Origin: Phaseolus vulgaris | Taxonomy: Eukaryota > Streptophyta > Magnoliopsida > Fabales > Fabaceae | DNA: 64,000 nucleotides | Reading direction: 5' to 3' | NCBI RefSeq assembly: GCF_000499845.2 | Contig: NC_023757.2 | Span: 37,595,314 to 37,659,313 of the forward strand | Shown here: positions 45,220 through 56,891 of the stretch, in pieces | How positions within the stretch are numbered: position 1 is the first letter of the stretch | How the letters are laid out: the number at the start of each line of letters is the position of its first letter | The notes under the pieces: model-generated | What the model was told of the DNA's origin: nothing | The model's input: only the letters and a program-made list of their open reading frames with translations | Databases searched by the model: none | Position numbers and translations under genes: made by a program

Positions 45220-47150
45220 TGAAGTTCTGAAAATTATATTTTGTTTAGGTGTAGCAGTATTGAAAAGATGGATCTCAAAGTTATTCCTTTCATTTTAGTA
45301 GTCGTAATTATTTGCCTTCATTCTTTGATTACAGAACTTTTTATTTTGTCTTGTTTTGTTTCCTGCATCGACAAATGAATTTTGAACTTGTTCTTGCATA
45401 ATTTATCATTGGAATTCATGGTTTTGTCTTTGCAGGGAGGAAATGGAGGGTTAGTGTAGGTTTGGGAAAGAGTGGATGGGGACCCTGTGGAAATTTAGGT
45501 TTTATTGTTTACGTTGATTATGTTATTTACCGTTATTATTCACAGATAAACTTGTGGATTGGGAATACTTACCTCAGGCACTATAAGTCTGTGTCAGACA
45601 TTTCTTTCAGCAACGGAATCATTTAATAGCAAAGAGTTTCGTTTCCTTTTATTTTCTTTGTTGTCAAAACAACCTTTGTTTCTTTCTTACTTCTCAACTA
45701 AGGTATTTAGTTTCACTGTGTTCTCAGGATGTGTTATTTGAATCCCTTGCTGATCTTGTTGAATCTCAGAAGCTTGTTATAATTTGGTCTTATCATGTAA
45801 TTTTTCTGGACTTGATCACCAAACATAAAGGTTGTATTGTCAACCTGTTTCTCTCCATCAGTAGTTGGAATTGTTTCTTGTAATCTGCCTGCACTGCATT
45901 GTTTGTATTCTGTTAAGGAGTTTAGCTTTCTTGATTTAATTCTCCAGGTTTCCTCTCGTCTTTTACAGGGAGATAATGGATGTGTGTCATATGTTTGGGA
46001 AGATCCTGTGAAACTTTAGATTTTTTTTATCTTTTGCATTCATTATTTTCTTTCTAGTTATTATTCTTTGGATAATCTTGCAAAGTGTGATTTTATGCCT
46101 AATTGTAATAGGCATAAGAGTTTAAGCAGGATTCCGGTTGAGGATTAAAAAATATAAATTTGAATATAGTTCTTGTTTGATTATTGAAATCTATCAAACC
46201 TAGCTGTTTGATATGTGATTATGCTGATGAATTTTCAGCACATTAAGGTTAATAATAATGCAATGCTCGATGAAGAAGTCTCCCTTTTATTTGAAACTTT
46301 GTACACTGAGCTCTTATATGTGAGGTAGGATGTGGAAACACTAGCCAGGGATCTGGAAGCTTTAGGTTTTGTTACCCTTATATTTCTTATTTCTTTACGA
46401 GTCCTTGATTCATCGTGAAATTTGACCCTTTTACATGGTGCAATTGAAATTATTGAGAGGAAAGAATTATTGATCTTTAGTTTTATAGTACTGAATTAGT
46501 TTTGGATTTGCTTACGTGTGGAGCATTCTATTCTTTTTAGTAGTTTTGCATAAAGGTTGGCAAGAATGTACGCAAATACTTGTCCACTACCTTACATTCT
46601 CCTTTGCGGTATACGGTTTAGTAAAGCTCCCTGAAGCTTTACCATAACATCTAATGCGTTTATTCGTGACGGATTATTTTCTCTAACTTGGTGTTTGTGT
46701 TCAACAATTCGAGTTTTAAACGGTTGTAGCTATCCTAATTTCTATGAGTTTCCTCTATATTGTTGGAATGAATGGTGTTTAATGATTGAATTATTTTCTC
46801 TACTTGATGGTTTGAATTGTGGAAATTCTCTTAAGCTAAATGTTTCTTTGTTGGTTTGATTATAATCTTGGTTGTATTTTGATGGGTATGGTTCATAAGA
46901 GGTATTTTGTGGGATGAGCATGAGACAAGTGTGGTTGGCTTTTCCTCTATGATTTGATGGTTTGCTTCTTGGTTTGAATGTAGTTATTTATTTTATGTCA
47001 GAGTTCTATCATACGTAACTGTTTATCTGTTTGTGTAACTTTCTTTTCAGCAGAATTCCGATTTAGCATTAAAAAAGATAAATTTCAATATAATTCTTGT
47101 TTGATTGTTGAAGTTTGAAATATATGTTGTGTTTCACTAATTCTCTAACT
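45220..47150 (+). repeat. Terminal mosaic: M7, M8 and M1 pieces
   Basis: 45,220-45,760 matches M7, 46,100-46,540 matches M8 and includes an empty solo-LTR site (TTTTGTTACCCTTATATTTC). 46,650-47,130 is a patchwork of short M1, M3 and M8 pieces. Similarity to the mosaic stops near 47,150. No gene seen. Confidence 0.5.
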
Positions 47151-47459
47151 TGATATTACATATACTAAAATTTGCATATTCACCAATCAAAGCTTCTACA
47201 AGAATGTTGTCATTTTCCCTAGTGTTCCTCATGCACCTCCAAAATAGAAGATAGATATACACGCCATCTATATAAACTGTGTCTCCAAAGTGTAACATAA
47301 ATAGACATGTCTTCAATATATAAATTACAATAAACTTACCAAGAAGGTATGAAATGTCATATTCATGAATTTTATAGTCACATATTTATTACAATTGTAT
47401 ATAAATTTATAGGTTTTCTGCAATACATTTTCATTTTTCACTTAAATTATAGACACTCG

Positions 47460-47654
47460 GGTCTTATTTTTATTTGAAAAACGTTGAGTTTAACTTCCAG
47501 ATTATGTAATCCGAAAGTCTTTTTTCAAATGAGTTTCCGAATTACATAATCCGAAAACTATTCTATGCGGGTGACACAAGAAGGACAAAAATGTATTTTC
47601 ATGTTGTGTATGGAGGTGACAGAAGAAGATATGGAGGTGCAGGAAGAAACAGTC
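47460..47654. mobile_element. Partial Mutator-like MITE (same family as 52,860-53,206)
   Basis: Contains two palindromic CGAATTACATAATCCG-type segments, the phrase GTGACACAAGAAGGACAAAA and the right terminus TATGGAGGTGCAGGAAGAAA with CAGTC (ending 47,654). The expected left terminus was not found, so the copy is truncated. Confidence 0.5.
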
Positions 47655-48478
47655 CATACAATAATGTCCCTACCTCAAAAAGGTATTACATTGTGACCCT
47701 GCCCAATCTTCCACCTATTTTTTTGCTTTTTAATCCTATCTTATACAAACCATCAGGGTTCAAATTAAGTCCAATCTTGCAATTTTTAGTTATGCAGATG
47801 AAGTTTTGTTCAATCAATTTGTGTTAATCAGACATATACAAACTAGACCGTTTGAGTGGTTCATTGAGCCACCGTTACCAATTACTATATTTCAAACTAG
47901 TAATCATATGCACGGTAGGAGCTTCTTGAGAATGAGCATAATAAAGATGGACAATATAATCTTCCATGAATGAATGATACAAAAATAAAATAAAAGTTCC
48001 ATTACATGATCACTTGCCTTGTGTGTTTTAATTAACCATTCAAAATATGATTTAATAGTGTCAGTATTTCTACTTCTCATGTTCACATTAAAAAACCTAT
48101 TCTAGCTAGATGCATCCATGAAAGGCATGTTATTTAGTTGCACCACAATGACCAACTAATGCATGACCCTTTTTGCTGACAATGAAAATTTTCTGACAAC
48201 AAAATCAATTTGTGATGCCATGTGTTTCTTTGGTATTGACTATACCAAACTGTCAAACAGATACTAAAAATGTTATGTGTCGCTCTTCTAATCAAGAAAA
48301 TATATGAATGACTGTGCTCTATAACCAGATAGTGCTGTCATTCAAATGTTGATGTAATCCACATAACCAATTGGAGAATGAGAATACAGCAGTATAGGAA
48401 CAACTAACAGTCTAACACCAGAGTTACAAGTTTTTGAACTCTGGGACCTTTTGGTCACAATCGCTTCTTTTGATGAAT
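47655..48478 (-). other. Intergenic region and 3' flank of the PGR-like gene
   Basis: The part nearest 48,478 should hold the 3' UTR of the minus-strand gene ending there, but no clear polyadenylation signal could be fixed. The rest is AT-rich without genes or transposon ends. Confidence 0.4.
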
Positions 48479-51129
48479 TCAGAAAATGTACCAACAAGCG
48501 ATTGCAGTAAAAAATGAGGTCAACAGTATTGATACAAAGTTCACTGCGTTGTTGTCAAGAACGTTGGCACCAGAAATCCTTTTAACTGTTGGTCCTGGCT
48601 TTCCAACAACCTGCAGAAGGGAGTGAGAAATTTCAAGTATCAGATATCTAAACTAAAATAGGAGGGTTCTATGGTGCCTTTTATTATGGTAACTTTGCCC
48701 CCGGAATCATCTCCTAATAACATGGAGATTTGTTCAACAAACTCCCAATGCAATATAGTAATTCAAGCATTATGCCAATTGGAAAGAGTATTCTTTATAG
48801 GTGGTGGTCATGGTGTCAGTAAATTTACCTTGCGGCGAACAGAACAAATTCCACTGAATTGTAGTGTTGCACCCAAGAGAGAGTCAATGAGACTTCCAAA
48901 TAGTCCTGCAAGGGTGGCAATGGGTAAGACCAGTAGTTGCTTAAGAACTGTACTAGACTCACATCTTGTAGTTGAGAAACCCAGAAGAACAAACGACAAT
49001 CCAATGACGCTTCCAGCTGCTGCAGCTGCGAGAATTCCTGTTTTTGTCACACCACCGTTTGTACCTTTCTTCACATGCTGATAATCACAGAGAAACGAAT
49101 TAGTAACCACAATTTCTGAAACTCAGTAGCAATATTCTATCTGAATTTTCTATTTAAAGATCCACAGTGTAGTAAGCCACTTGTCATATCATGGATTCCA
49201 AGCCAGAGTTTGGAAACACTAGTAAGTAGACATGCGGTTTACACAGATGCCCACAGGATAAGTGACAAGAACAGAATGTGAGAAATAATTTAGGGAGGCT
49301 CAGAATCTTAAACTCCCTTTGAGCTTTCAAACGTCACAAAACAAAGTTGAATTCTTGACAAAAAAAGTGGTATTTTCCCTCCCTAACCTATTTTTAGTCT
49401 CAATTTAGTCCCTCGAGTAAGCAAGTTTCACATTTAAATCCTTCAAATCCATAGCAACGTGAGACAGATGGAACAACTGCCTATCATCATTAGAATCCTA
49501 TGCAACAGTGCCCATCTAGTACATGTCACCCAATTCAGCAATTTATCACTAACATAAAGCTAACTTCACCTTGTAAAGACTATTCTAATAATATAACAAA
49601 GTGAAGCTAAATTTGGCTACATTCCATATTTCTTACAATCAGGTGGTCCATGGATGGACCAATAGGTGTGGGTTTCATTTGGGAGCAACTAGATTGTAAA
49701 AAAAAGTCTAAAAGAGATTAAACCGAGAGCCAAAACATTAACAATCTAGGAAGCATGGATACAAATACAACACATTGGGCACAGAAAAAATACAACACGG
49801 AACTAGGGATATGACAAAATTTAGAAATGGTAAGACATAACATGGCCATAGTGCAATATATAAAATTAGCATTTAATTAGAAGAATCCAAATGTCCATTT
49901 GTGTTGAATAAGGGAATGTCTCTGACACGGTTAGGATAAGTGACAAAAATTAATGATGGACCAAAATTAAATTTTCATCAAAATTAAACAAAGGGAGTTA
50001 ATGGCCAAGATTATGGGGAAATGGAGCTTGTAACATCAACTACCAAACATATTAATTGAGACTTATGACAAACATTCATAAATGTTTCTAATAAACTAAA
50101 CACCAAACCCTCTGGTCGATACAGTTGCCTTAAAGTGGTGTTTAAGTTGAACTAAACAAGACAACACAAAATATGGATAAAATGATCCAAGAATGAAGGA
50201 CTTTGACCAAGACATTATTCACCTTGAAGGTTGTAATTAGACGGGGTTTATCTTCACTGAGAATTCCAAGCTCCGAAGACCAAGTATCCCCATTGCAACA
50301 GGAATAATGGCCGATAACAGCACCAATTAGAGCCGTGATCAAAGGTGAATCTTTAGAGTTCAAGCATTTATCCTGTCCTTCAGTGAGCACCCATATAGCT
50401 ACAATTAGAACCGAGGCAATGCCACTATTGGCCAGAACTTGTATCCTGAAAGAAAAAAACAAGGAAAATTAAGTCAAAAAGAAGAGAAAAACTAAGTGTG
50501 GATAAACAAACTTGGGATCCTCATAAAAATACCGTAAAAATTCCAAGGACAAACTTTTATCTGAAAGATTGTATGAAAACAAAAACAAAAAAACTCATCC
50601 CTCAATTCAGTGACAGCAAAGAAATATTTCAATCATCATATCTGTTACTCCATAAAATAATTCATCCAAATAAGGACACAATCAATCATTCCTAACTAAC
50701 AAAACAAACAACCAATCAACCTTTTAAAACAAAATATTCAAAATCAAAAACCTCCAAACAGACAAAAAAGACAGAACTCACCAGTTTCTTTGCCCACCTT
50801 CTTTAAATTCAGGATCGAGTGTTCGCTTCCTATCCTCTCCAATCTTTGTGAGAGTGGACGAAGAAAAGAAGAAGGCAAGCAGCACAGCCCCAAACCTTGA
50901 CGACCCACAATCCAAAGGAACACAAAGATTATTTTTTGGAGTCACCCAAGAACAGAGAAGAAGAGAGAAGAGTGAAGAAGAATTACCTGTATCCCACAAA
51001 AAAGTGAAGAGCCATAACGAAAAACCCTGCAATAGCGCCAGAATTGCTGAGGGATTTCTTCTTGTGAGCTCTGAATGCGATTAGGAACGCAATGAAAACA
51101 GACACAAGGAGTTGAAAAAACCAATCCAT
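48479..51129 (-). CDS. PGR: TMEM19/DUF92 family membrane protein, PGR-like; five exons, 286 residues
   Basis: Five exons join in frame: 51,129-50,987, 50,895-50,782, 50,445-50,223, 49,077-48,829 and 48,610-48,479 (stop TGA at 48,479-48,481). The sum is 861 nt, and all introns (91, 336, 1,145 and 218 bp) are GT-AG. The start [10 protein letters not shown] is chosen because it opens the first membrane segment and matches the family's length, just under 300 residues. Conserved features are [10 protein letters not shown] (77-86), [10 protein letters not shown] (137-146), KKGTNGGVT (163-171), [11 protein letters not shown] (221-231), KPGPTVK (247-253) and DNNAVNF (262-268). There are about six hydrophobic segments, the last at the very C-terminus. 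The Arabidopsis relative is called PGR, a plasma-membrane glucose-responsive regulator. Another plant DUF92 protein, VTE6, is a phytyl-phosphate kinase, so a lipid-phosphate kinase-like role is conceivable but not shown. It appears intact. The symbol is by family resemblance. Confidence 0.93.
49078..50222 (-). other. Large third intron of the PGR-like gene
   Basis: 1,145 bp, donor AAG|GTGAAT and acceptor TTATCAG|CAT on the minus strand, phase 0. It contains a short relic around 49,380-49,440 (TTTAGTCTCAATTTAGTCCC) of a type frequent in dispersed plant repeats. No gene inside. Confidence 0.7.
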
Positions 51130-51282
51130 TTGAAATTAGAAATTGCTGTGCAGAGAGTTGGTTTTAGAACATAACTGTAACTACTTCATCAAACAATTGA
51201 CTCTGTTATAGTTATAGTGGCTGGTCTGGTCATCCTCACTGCACAACAACCATTCACCACCAGATTTAGCTTCTCTCAAATG
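51130..51282 (-). promoter_or_regulatory. 5' leader and proximal promoter of the PGR-like gene
   Basis: Lies directly upstream of the start codon. On the minus strand, ACTATAACTATAAC (about 51,205-51,219) is the only TATA-like element and would place transcription start near 51,180. This is weak evidence, and no other motif is claimed. Confidence 0.3.
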
Positions 51283-51578
51283 AGAGGATCTGTTAGTTTT
51301 ATAAAATAAAATGTAATAAAAATCATAACAAAAATCAATTGAAAATGGTTATAATTAATTTTATATTTTATAATATTCTTAAACCATATTATTTATAATT
51401 TGGTTTAATAAAATAAAACCAATTGAAATGGGAGAATCTATTTCTTTTATAAAATAAAATATAATAAAAATCAAACAAAAATCAATTGAAAATTATTATA
51501 ATTAATTTTACATCTTATAATATTCTCAAACCATATTATTAATAATTTTAAATTTTGTGAAACATATTTTATTCTATC
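51283..51578. repeat. 148-bp tandem duplication upstream of the PGR-like gene
   Basis: TTTTATAAAATAAAAT occurs at 51,297 and 51,445. Both units continue with AATAAAAATCA, AAAAATCAATTGAAAAT, ATAATTAATTTTA and AACCATATTATT. The copies are clearly diverged. Confidence 0.8.
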
Positions 51579-52044
51579 ATAATTTTAAATAAATGATGTT
51601 TTAATAATAATTGTATAATATGGAGTCAAAAAAAATTCCATGTTGGTCTTTGTTTTAGACATAGATGTGACTCTCATACTCAATGTAAACCTAATCAACT
51701 CTTGTCAATATTCTTTTATCAAATGAATATTAGCAAGTAAATTAATTAATCATTTTAAATTTGAATATTAAATACAGATATAAATTGGGTCAAAAAAGTA
51801 TCATTTATAATAGGTTTATTAGACTAAAATAGAGTTACCTTGAACAAAAGAATACACTTGGAAAGAAATATAAAATAGAAAATGAATCTAGCAACTTTCT
51901 CACCAGGCTAATTGGATATCGTTTTTAAATAGAAACTTAAATTTTTTATATTTGTTTAAAAAAAATTATGACATTTCATTTTTTTAAATAATTTTTGAAT
52001 TCTTAATATTGTTATGATAATTTTTATTTTTATTTGCAAGATTC
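51579..52044. other. AT-rich intergenic sequence
   Basis: No gene, transposon end or tandem repeat recognised. Confidence 0.4.
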
Positions 52045-52390
52045 ACGTGTAGTCTTTGCAGGGTCGAAGAGGAGATTAATACTCATTTGTTCTTTGAGTG
52101 CAGAGTTGTTTGATTATTGTGAAATTATTGTTTGGAAGTAATTTGGATCGGAATAGTCAACAAGGTTTGGAAACATAAAAACAGGATAAAGGAGGAGTAG
52201 TACACATACTGGAAGTTTTTGTTTTGGTCCAATTAAAGGTTTAGGTTACATCCAAGTCACAGTCTGTGCATTTTTCCTTTTCTGATTGGTGCATAGATTC
52301 GTTGGTTTGTATGAAGATGATCTCATGATGTATTCATTTAAGTTCTATGATTATTTGTCTCAGGTGACTTTATCAAGTTTGTAAGGATGA
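52045..52390 (+). mobile_element. LINE 3' end relic
   Basis: 52,045-52,113 reads TCSLCRVEEEINTHLFFEC, the zinc-binding zf-RVT motif (CxxC...HLFFxC) found near the C-terminus of plant LINE reverse transcriptases. Further on, TTTTCTGATTGGTGCATAGA corresponds to the S-F-x-D-W-C motif also seen in the LINE fragment at 1,042. Stop codons and gaps interrupt it. No target duplication or clear poly-A end was found. Confidence 0.65.
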
Positions 52391-52850
52391 ATAAAATACA
52401 TAAATTCAAGTTTGTAAAATTAAATTAAATTTTAAAAATGATTTGAAACAACAGATAATAAGTTAAATGAGTGGGAATCTCTTGAATGAACTAAACTAAC
52501 TGCTATATTATTTAATATTTGAACAAATTAATAATTTAATATTTTAAATACTTATCTAGTTAATTGAATATATAGTTAAGTAAATTAAATAATAGTTATA
52601 TTATTATCATTATTATTTAATAATTTTGGTCAATTAAGTTTAATTTTGGGTTTTACATGTAAAATGTCATCATCCAATTTTATAAAAGATTAAATTAAAT
52701 TAAATTAAGTTTTACTAAATCATAAAGAAAATTCAACTGTTTGAATGGGATTGAATTGTGGGATTATCCAACTTAATGCATATTATTTTAGTTATAAATT
52801 TAATTTAAGTAAACTAAAATTACAAAGTTATCATGGAGGCTTGGGTGTTA
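52391..52850. other. AT-rich intergenic sequence
   Basis: No gene seen. It is low-complexity with short AATTAAATT-type repeats near 52,690-52,710. Confidence 0.4.
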
Positions 52851-52859
52851 TCTTGGTTG

Positions 52860-53206
52860 GACTGTTTCTACCTGCACCTCCATACACAACATGAAAATAT
52901 ATTTTTTCCTTCTTGTGTCACCCCTATAGAGTAGTTTCTGGATTGTGTAATTCAGAAACTCATTTGAAAAAAGACTTTCGGATTACATAATCCAAAAGTT
53001 AAATAAGACTTTCAGATTATGTAATCTGAAAAATAATCATGCATCTGAAAAATGACTTCTGAATTATGTAATCCGGTAGTTAATTACAAATTTGAAAAAT
53101 GACTTCCGGATTACGCAATCCAAAATATTATAAAGGGGTATTTTTGAAAATTTAAAAACTTATGGAGGTGAGAGAAGAAGGTATGGAGGTGCAGGAAGAA
53201 ACAATC
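52860..53206. mobile_element. Mutator-like MITE with perfect 9-bp target duplication
   Basis: A 347-bp element. The terminal inverted repeats begin GACTGTTTCTACCTGCACCT (left) and GATTGTTTCTTCCTGCACCT (right, inverted), both continuing CCATAC: 26 bp with two mismatches. TCTTGGTTG flanks it on both sides (52,851-52,859 and 53,207-53,215), the 9-bp length typical of Mutator-like insertion. The interior carries a series of palindromic segments built on GGATTACATAATCC. No coding capacity. Confidence 0.85.
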
Positions 53207-53215
53207 TCTTGGTTG

Positions 53216-53991
53216 TTGACAGTTTCTTTGCTAGTTGCTAGTTGTTGGACGTTTATCTGATTAGGTCCAGGTTGGGCATTTTGACATTTTTACTATTGAC
53301 AAACCTCTTATTTGGAACATAAGAAGAGTCTCATCTTTCTACTAAAACTCAATGTTCTGATGTCAAATTCTTCTCAATCACCCTTCTAAATAAAGTTTGT
53401 ACTAAGACTTTATTTTATTATGCACATGTTCTCTATCTTGGATATGTACATTATATATAAGAACCTCTATCTTTAAAATAGATCCAAGTATGTTCCTGGA
53501 ACCATATCTCTGGTAATACACTGTCATTCTGAATTTCTGAAAAAATAAAAATAAAGTGTAATTTATATTTTAGATTATATAATTTAATCTGAAATTTTGT
53601 AAAATAAAATTAAAGTGTAGTTTATATTTTAGATTATGAGATTATTTTCTAGAGTTTGAATATTTTTTTAATATTTGTGATTAATTTTCGAATTATGTAA
53701 TCCAGAATATATCCAAATTACATAATATTTTTAAATATTTTTTAAAATATATATACATATATATATAATCTAAAATATTAATTTTTTAAAATATATTTTG
53801 AATTATATAATTCAGAAGTTATTTTCATATTAGAATGGATATTTTTTAAATTATTTTCAAATTTTATAAATTCAGAAAATACGTCTGGATTTGAAAATAT
53901 CGGTGTTACAAGAATGTATGGAATTGGAAGAAAAGCTAGTTTAAATTGGGCCATAAGTTCATGAAATTCGAACAACTGTTCACCTAGAAAT
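53216..53991. other. AT-rich DNA with palindromic MITE-interior fragments
   Basis: Between about 53,520 and 53,880 there are degenerate GAATTATGTAATCC-like palindromes as in the MITE at 52,860, but no termini could be identified. A short TATATATACATATATATATA run lies at 53,747-53,768. No gene seen. Confidence 0.4.
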
Positions 53992-54522
53992 AACTGCTTC
54001 TTCCAGCATCTGCATCTCTATATGTTCCTGCAAGATGGTGAAAATACCTTTTTATTTTTTTGTGTCACTTTTATAGATTTATAAAATCTGAAAGTAATTT
54101 AAAAAAATATAGATATTTTGAATTATATAATCCGGAAGCTAATCTTGAATTCGGAAATAGCTTATGGATTATATAATTTAGAATATATTTTTAAAAAATG
54201 GTATTCCGGATTATATAATCTATAAGTTTGGATTTAAGAGTAGCTTTCGAATTATGTAATTTGGACGTACATATGAAAAAAGACTTATAAATTACATAAT
54301 TCGGAAGTTAATCTCATATTAGAAAATATTTTCAGATTATGTAATCTATAAACTAATCATGCATTTAAAAAACAACTTTCATATTATATAATCCAAAAAC
54401 TAATTACAAATTTGAAAAAAACATTCAAATTATGTAATTCATAATATTATAGAAAAATATTTTTGGAATAAAAGAATATGGAGGTAAGAAAATAATATAT
54501 GAAGGTGCATAAAGAAGCAATC
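53992..54522. mobile_element. Diverged Mutator-like MITE of the same family
   Basis: The left end AACTGCTTCTTCCAGCATCT and the right end (inverted) GATTGCTTCTTTATGCACCT resemble the termini at 52,860-53,206. The interior carries at least five palindromic ATTATATAATCC/ATTACATAAT segments. The flanking 9-mers do not agree convincingly, consistent with an old copy. Confidence 0.5.
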
Positions 54523-55129
54523 CTATAAGTTGGAGTTCATTCCTTAGTTGCCCCAAGTCCAAAATATATTGTATTTAAGAAATAACTACTTTTTTTTATA
54601 ATAAACTGATGTTAGAGAAAATAAAAAATCATAAATAATTGTTATTATGATTCTTAAAAATAATTAAAAAATATTTATACAAATTTTACAAGAACAAAAG
54701 AGTGATGTGTTATTTTTATTAAAAATCAATTCTTTATCATACAAAATAAATAAAATAAAAATTTTACTTTTTAAAATAATAAAACTTTGATTCACCTGAT
54801 TGAAAAAAAATGGAAAGAACTTGACCATAATCATTTTCAATCTTTTTCTATAATTTTAATTTGTAAAACTAAAACTAAACACGACAATTTCTTACTTTAG
54901 GAAAACTGAGAAGTGGATTAGATGTGAATAGTCAACAGTCACTCACAAAATTTATGGTAAAATGATTGATAGTTGATTGTTATGTAGTAAGTAGAAGAGG
55001 GTGTTTCACTTATAGAGTCGTTAAAAAAATACTTAAAATGTTATAATGAGAAGAAAGTGAAAAGTTATAGAAAAATAATCTTTCTTTCACCAAATATAAG
55101 ATTTTTAATCCAAGTGTATTACGAAATTA
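54523..55129. other. AT-rich intergenic sequence
   Basis: No gene, tandem repeat or transposon end recognised. Confidence 0.4.
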
Positions 55130-55238
55130 ACTTTAGACCTAACTCAACCCCCATAAAATCGTTTCATGAGGTTGAGGTTTGCACCCACTTATATACCATA
55201 AAAGGTTTTAATCTCTAGTTGATGTGAGATCTCCAACA
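55130..55238 (-). mobile_element. LTR fragment, TGTTGGAGAT type, copy 1
   Basis: On the minus strand it begins TGTTGGAGATCTCACATCAA and contains GGTATATAAGTGGGTG, a TATA-box context, then CCTCATGAAACGATTTTATG. It is shared with 59,748-59,852. No primer-binding site or coding sequence is attached. It is likely an LTR or solo-LTR remnant of a legume retrotransposon. Confidence 0.5.
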
Positions 55239-56149
55239 GTGTGCAATATAAATTTCTCAAAATAATTTATTCTAGTATTTTTCTTATAATTTATGCCAAA
55301 CTTGAAAAAACAAAATCAAAAATTATATTTATTTACCTATGAATTTAAAAGAATGTCATGACTTAAAAAAATATGTTGTTGAATTTATATATCAAATTAG
55401 ACACTGTTATGTATGAAATGAAATGAAATAATAAAATTTATATTTAAGTTATGCATTTTTTAGTTGGTTACAAAATTATTCACACAAAAAATTGTTACAA
55501 AGTAAAAAAAAATATGATCAATAAAAAATTGGGTATAACAGAAGAAACTAGTCTTTTATATGACGAATATACAACTAATGCCTTAATCTCCTCAAAATCT
55601 CCTCAAAAAGATAGACATCCACATGTCCGAAAAGAACTGCCACAGTCCAACTTGCATTAATTTTAAATTACTCTAATTGGCATACATAGAAAAAAATGTG
55701 TTTTACATAAAAAAAACTCTAACTAGAGATAATTGAGAGATAATATTGGTTTACATTGATTAAAAAACTAACATTAATTATGATGTTAAGCAAAAATTAA
55801 TCATAATTAACTTCAACTTGAACCCTTGTTCGCATATGTTGAAAAGAAGGATTTTTAGGTTTATTACTTTTTGTTTTGATAGAATTGATGTGTGTGTATG
55901 ATATGTCTTGCGTCTTTAGGTTTCTAATATTAGAAATCGTATTTTTTTTTTGTCTTTTCATTATTATCATGATATTAGAATTAAAGTTATGAGTTCAATT
56001 CTTAATGGGATAATTGTTGAAGAGAAAACTATTGTATCTAATTATCTAATGATTTAGGTCAAGTGTGTCAAGTCACAATTGAATAGTGATTTGGATTGTT
56101 AGTTCTTAAGTTATAGGTTTTGCACGAAACTTAACATAATGTTGTTATT
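55239..56149. other. AT-rich intergenic sequence
   Basis: No supported gene. It may include the leader or gag region of the decayed Copia copy that becomes recognisable at 56,150, but nothing diagnostic was seen. Confidence 0.35.
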
Positions 56150-56891
56150 AAATGTTTTCAACATGATTTGGATGGTGAGTACACTTCTAATAAATTTTGT
56201 GAATTACTTGTCACTAATGGTACTTTTTTATCAAACTTCTTGTATTGATATTCCTCAATAAAACGAAGTTGTTGAAAGAAAACACATGCACAACCTTGAA
56301 ACTACTCGTTATCTTTTATTGTTTGTTTCAATTCCCAAGGTGATGTTTTTCTTATTATTGTTTATGTTATTAATTGAATTTCATCTTCTCTTATCTCAGG
56401 CATGTATCCTTTAAAAAAATTGTATGGTTGTGCTCTTGAACATTCATCCTTAAATGTTTTTTGTGTCACTTGCTTTGTTCATCATCTACAAGTAAAATAT
56501 AGTAAATTGTCCCCGTGTTCTGCAATATAAGTTTTTCTTTGTTATAGGGATGGTCGTTGTTATGATCTTATCAACCACAAATCTATATTTCTCGTCATGT
56601 TATTTTCCTTAGGTACATTCTATTTGACTCTCACAATCCCACAAGGTTTGATCTCATATGTATTGATCCTTTTCCAAAAATGATAATGTTGTAAGCAATC
56701 TTGAAATTGAGAATACAAGTATGATATTGGTACTACTAAAGCTCAAGATACTCTCATGACTTCCCAAGAATCTCGTGTGACTCTTGACCCTCCACCTTCT
56801 TATTATCTTCTATATGTTCGTAAGTCCACCCAATTACTAGATTTTTTTATTTTTTTAATTATTTTTCATTTGCAACTCTTATTATCCTTTA

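Larger units (their letters stand above)
4590..47150. repeat. 42-kb mosaic locus of reiterated intron-like modules
   Basis: Almost all of this interval consists of modules that recur elsewhere in the interval in the same orientation. By eye: M2 5,841-6,903 matches 42,351-43,385. M3 8,146-9,429 matches 13,946-15,210, 31,791-32,240 and 43,386-44,275. M5 10,051-11,270 matches 15,346-16,560, 32,240-32,924 plus 35,708-35,830, and 44,276-45,070. M6 11,640-12,300 matches 36,131-36,960. M7 12,400-13,398 matches 16,771-17,504, 36,961-37,990 and 45,220-45,760. M8 17,601-19,260 matches 37,991-39,690. M9 19,261-19,900 matches 39,691-40,090. The composition is T-rich on the plus strand, with recurrent GATTTGTTTCTCTGCAG-like tracts. 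No long conserved frame exists. It is read as segmental plus tandem duplication of an ancestral non-coding or intronic sequence. Confidence 0.75.

Noticed and set aside
48671..49081. Plus-strand frame of 136 codons opposite the PGR-like gene
   Set aside because: It is the antisense shadow of exon 4 and intron 4 of the PGR-like gene.
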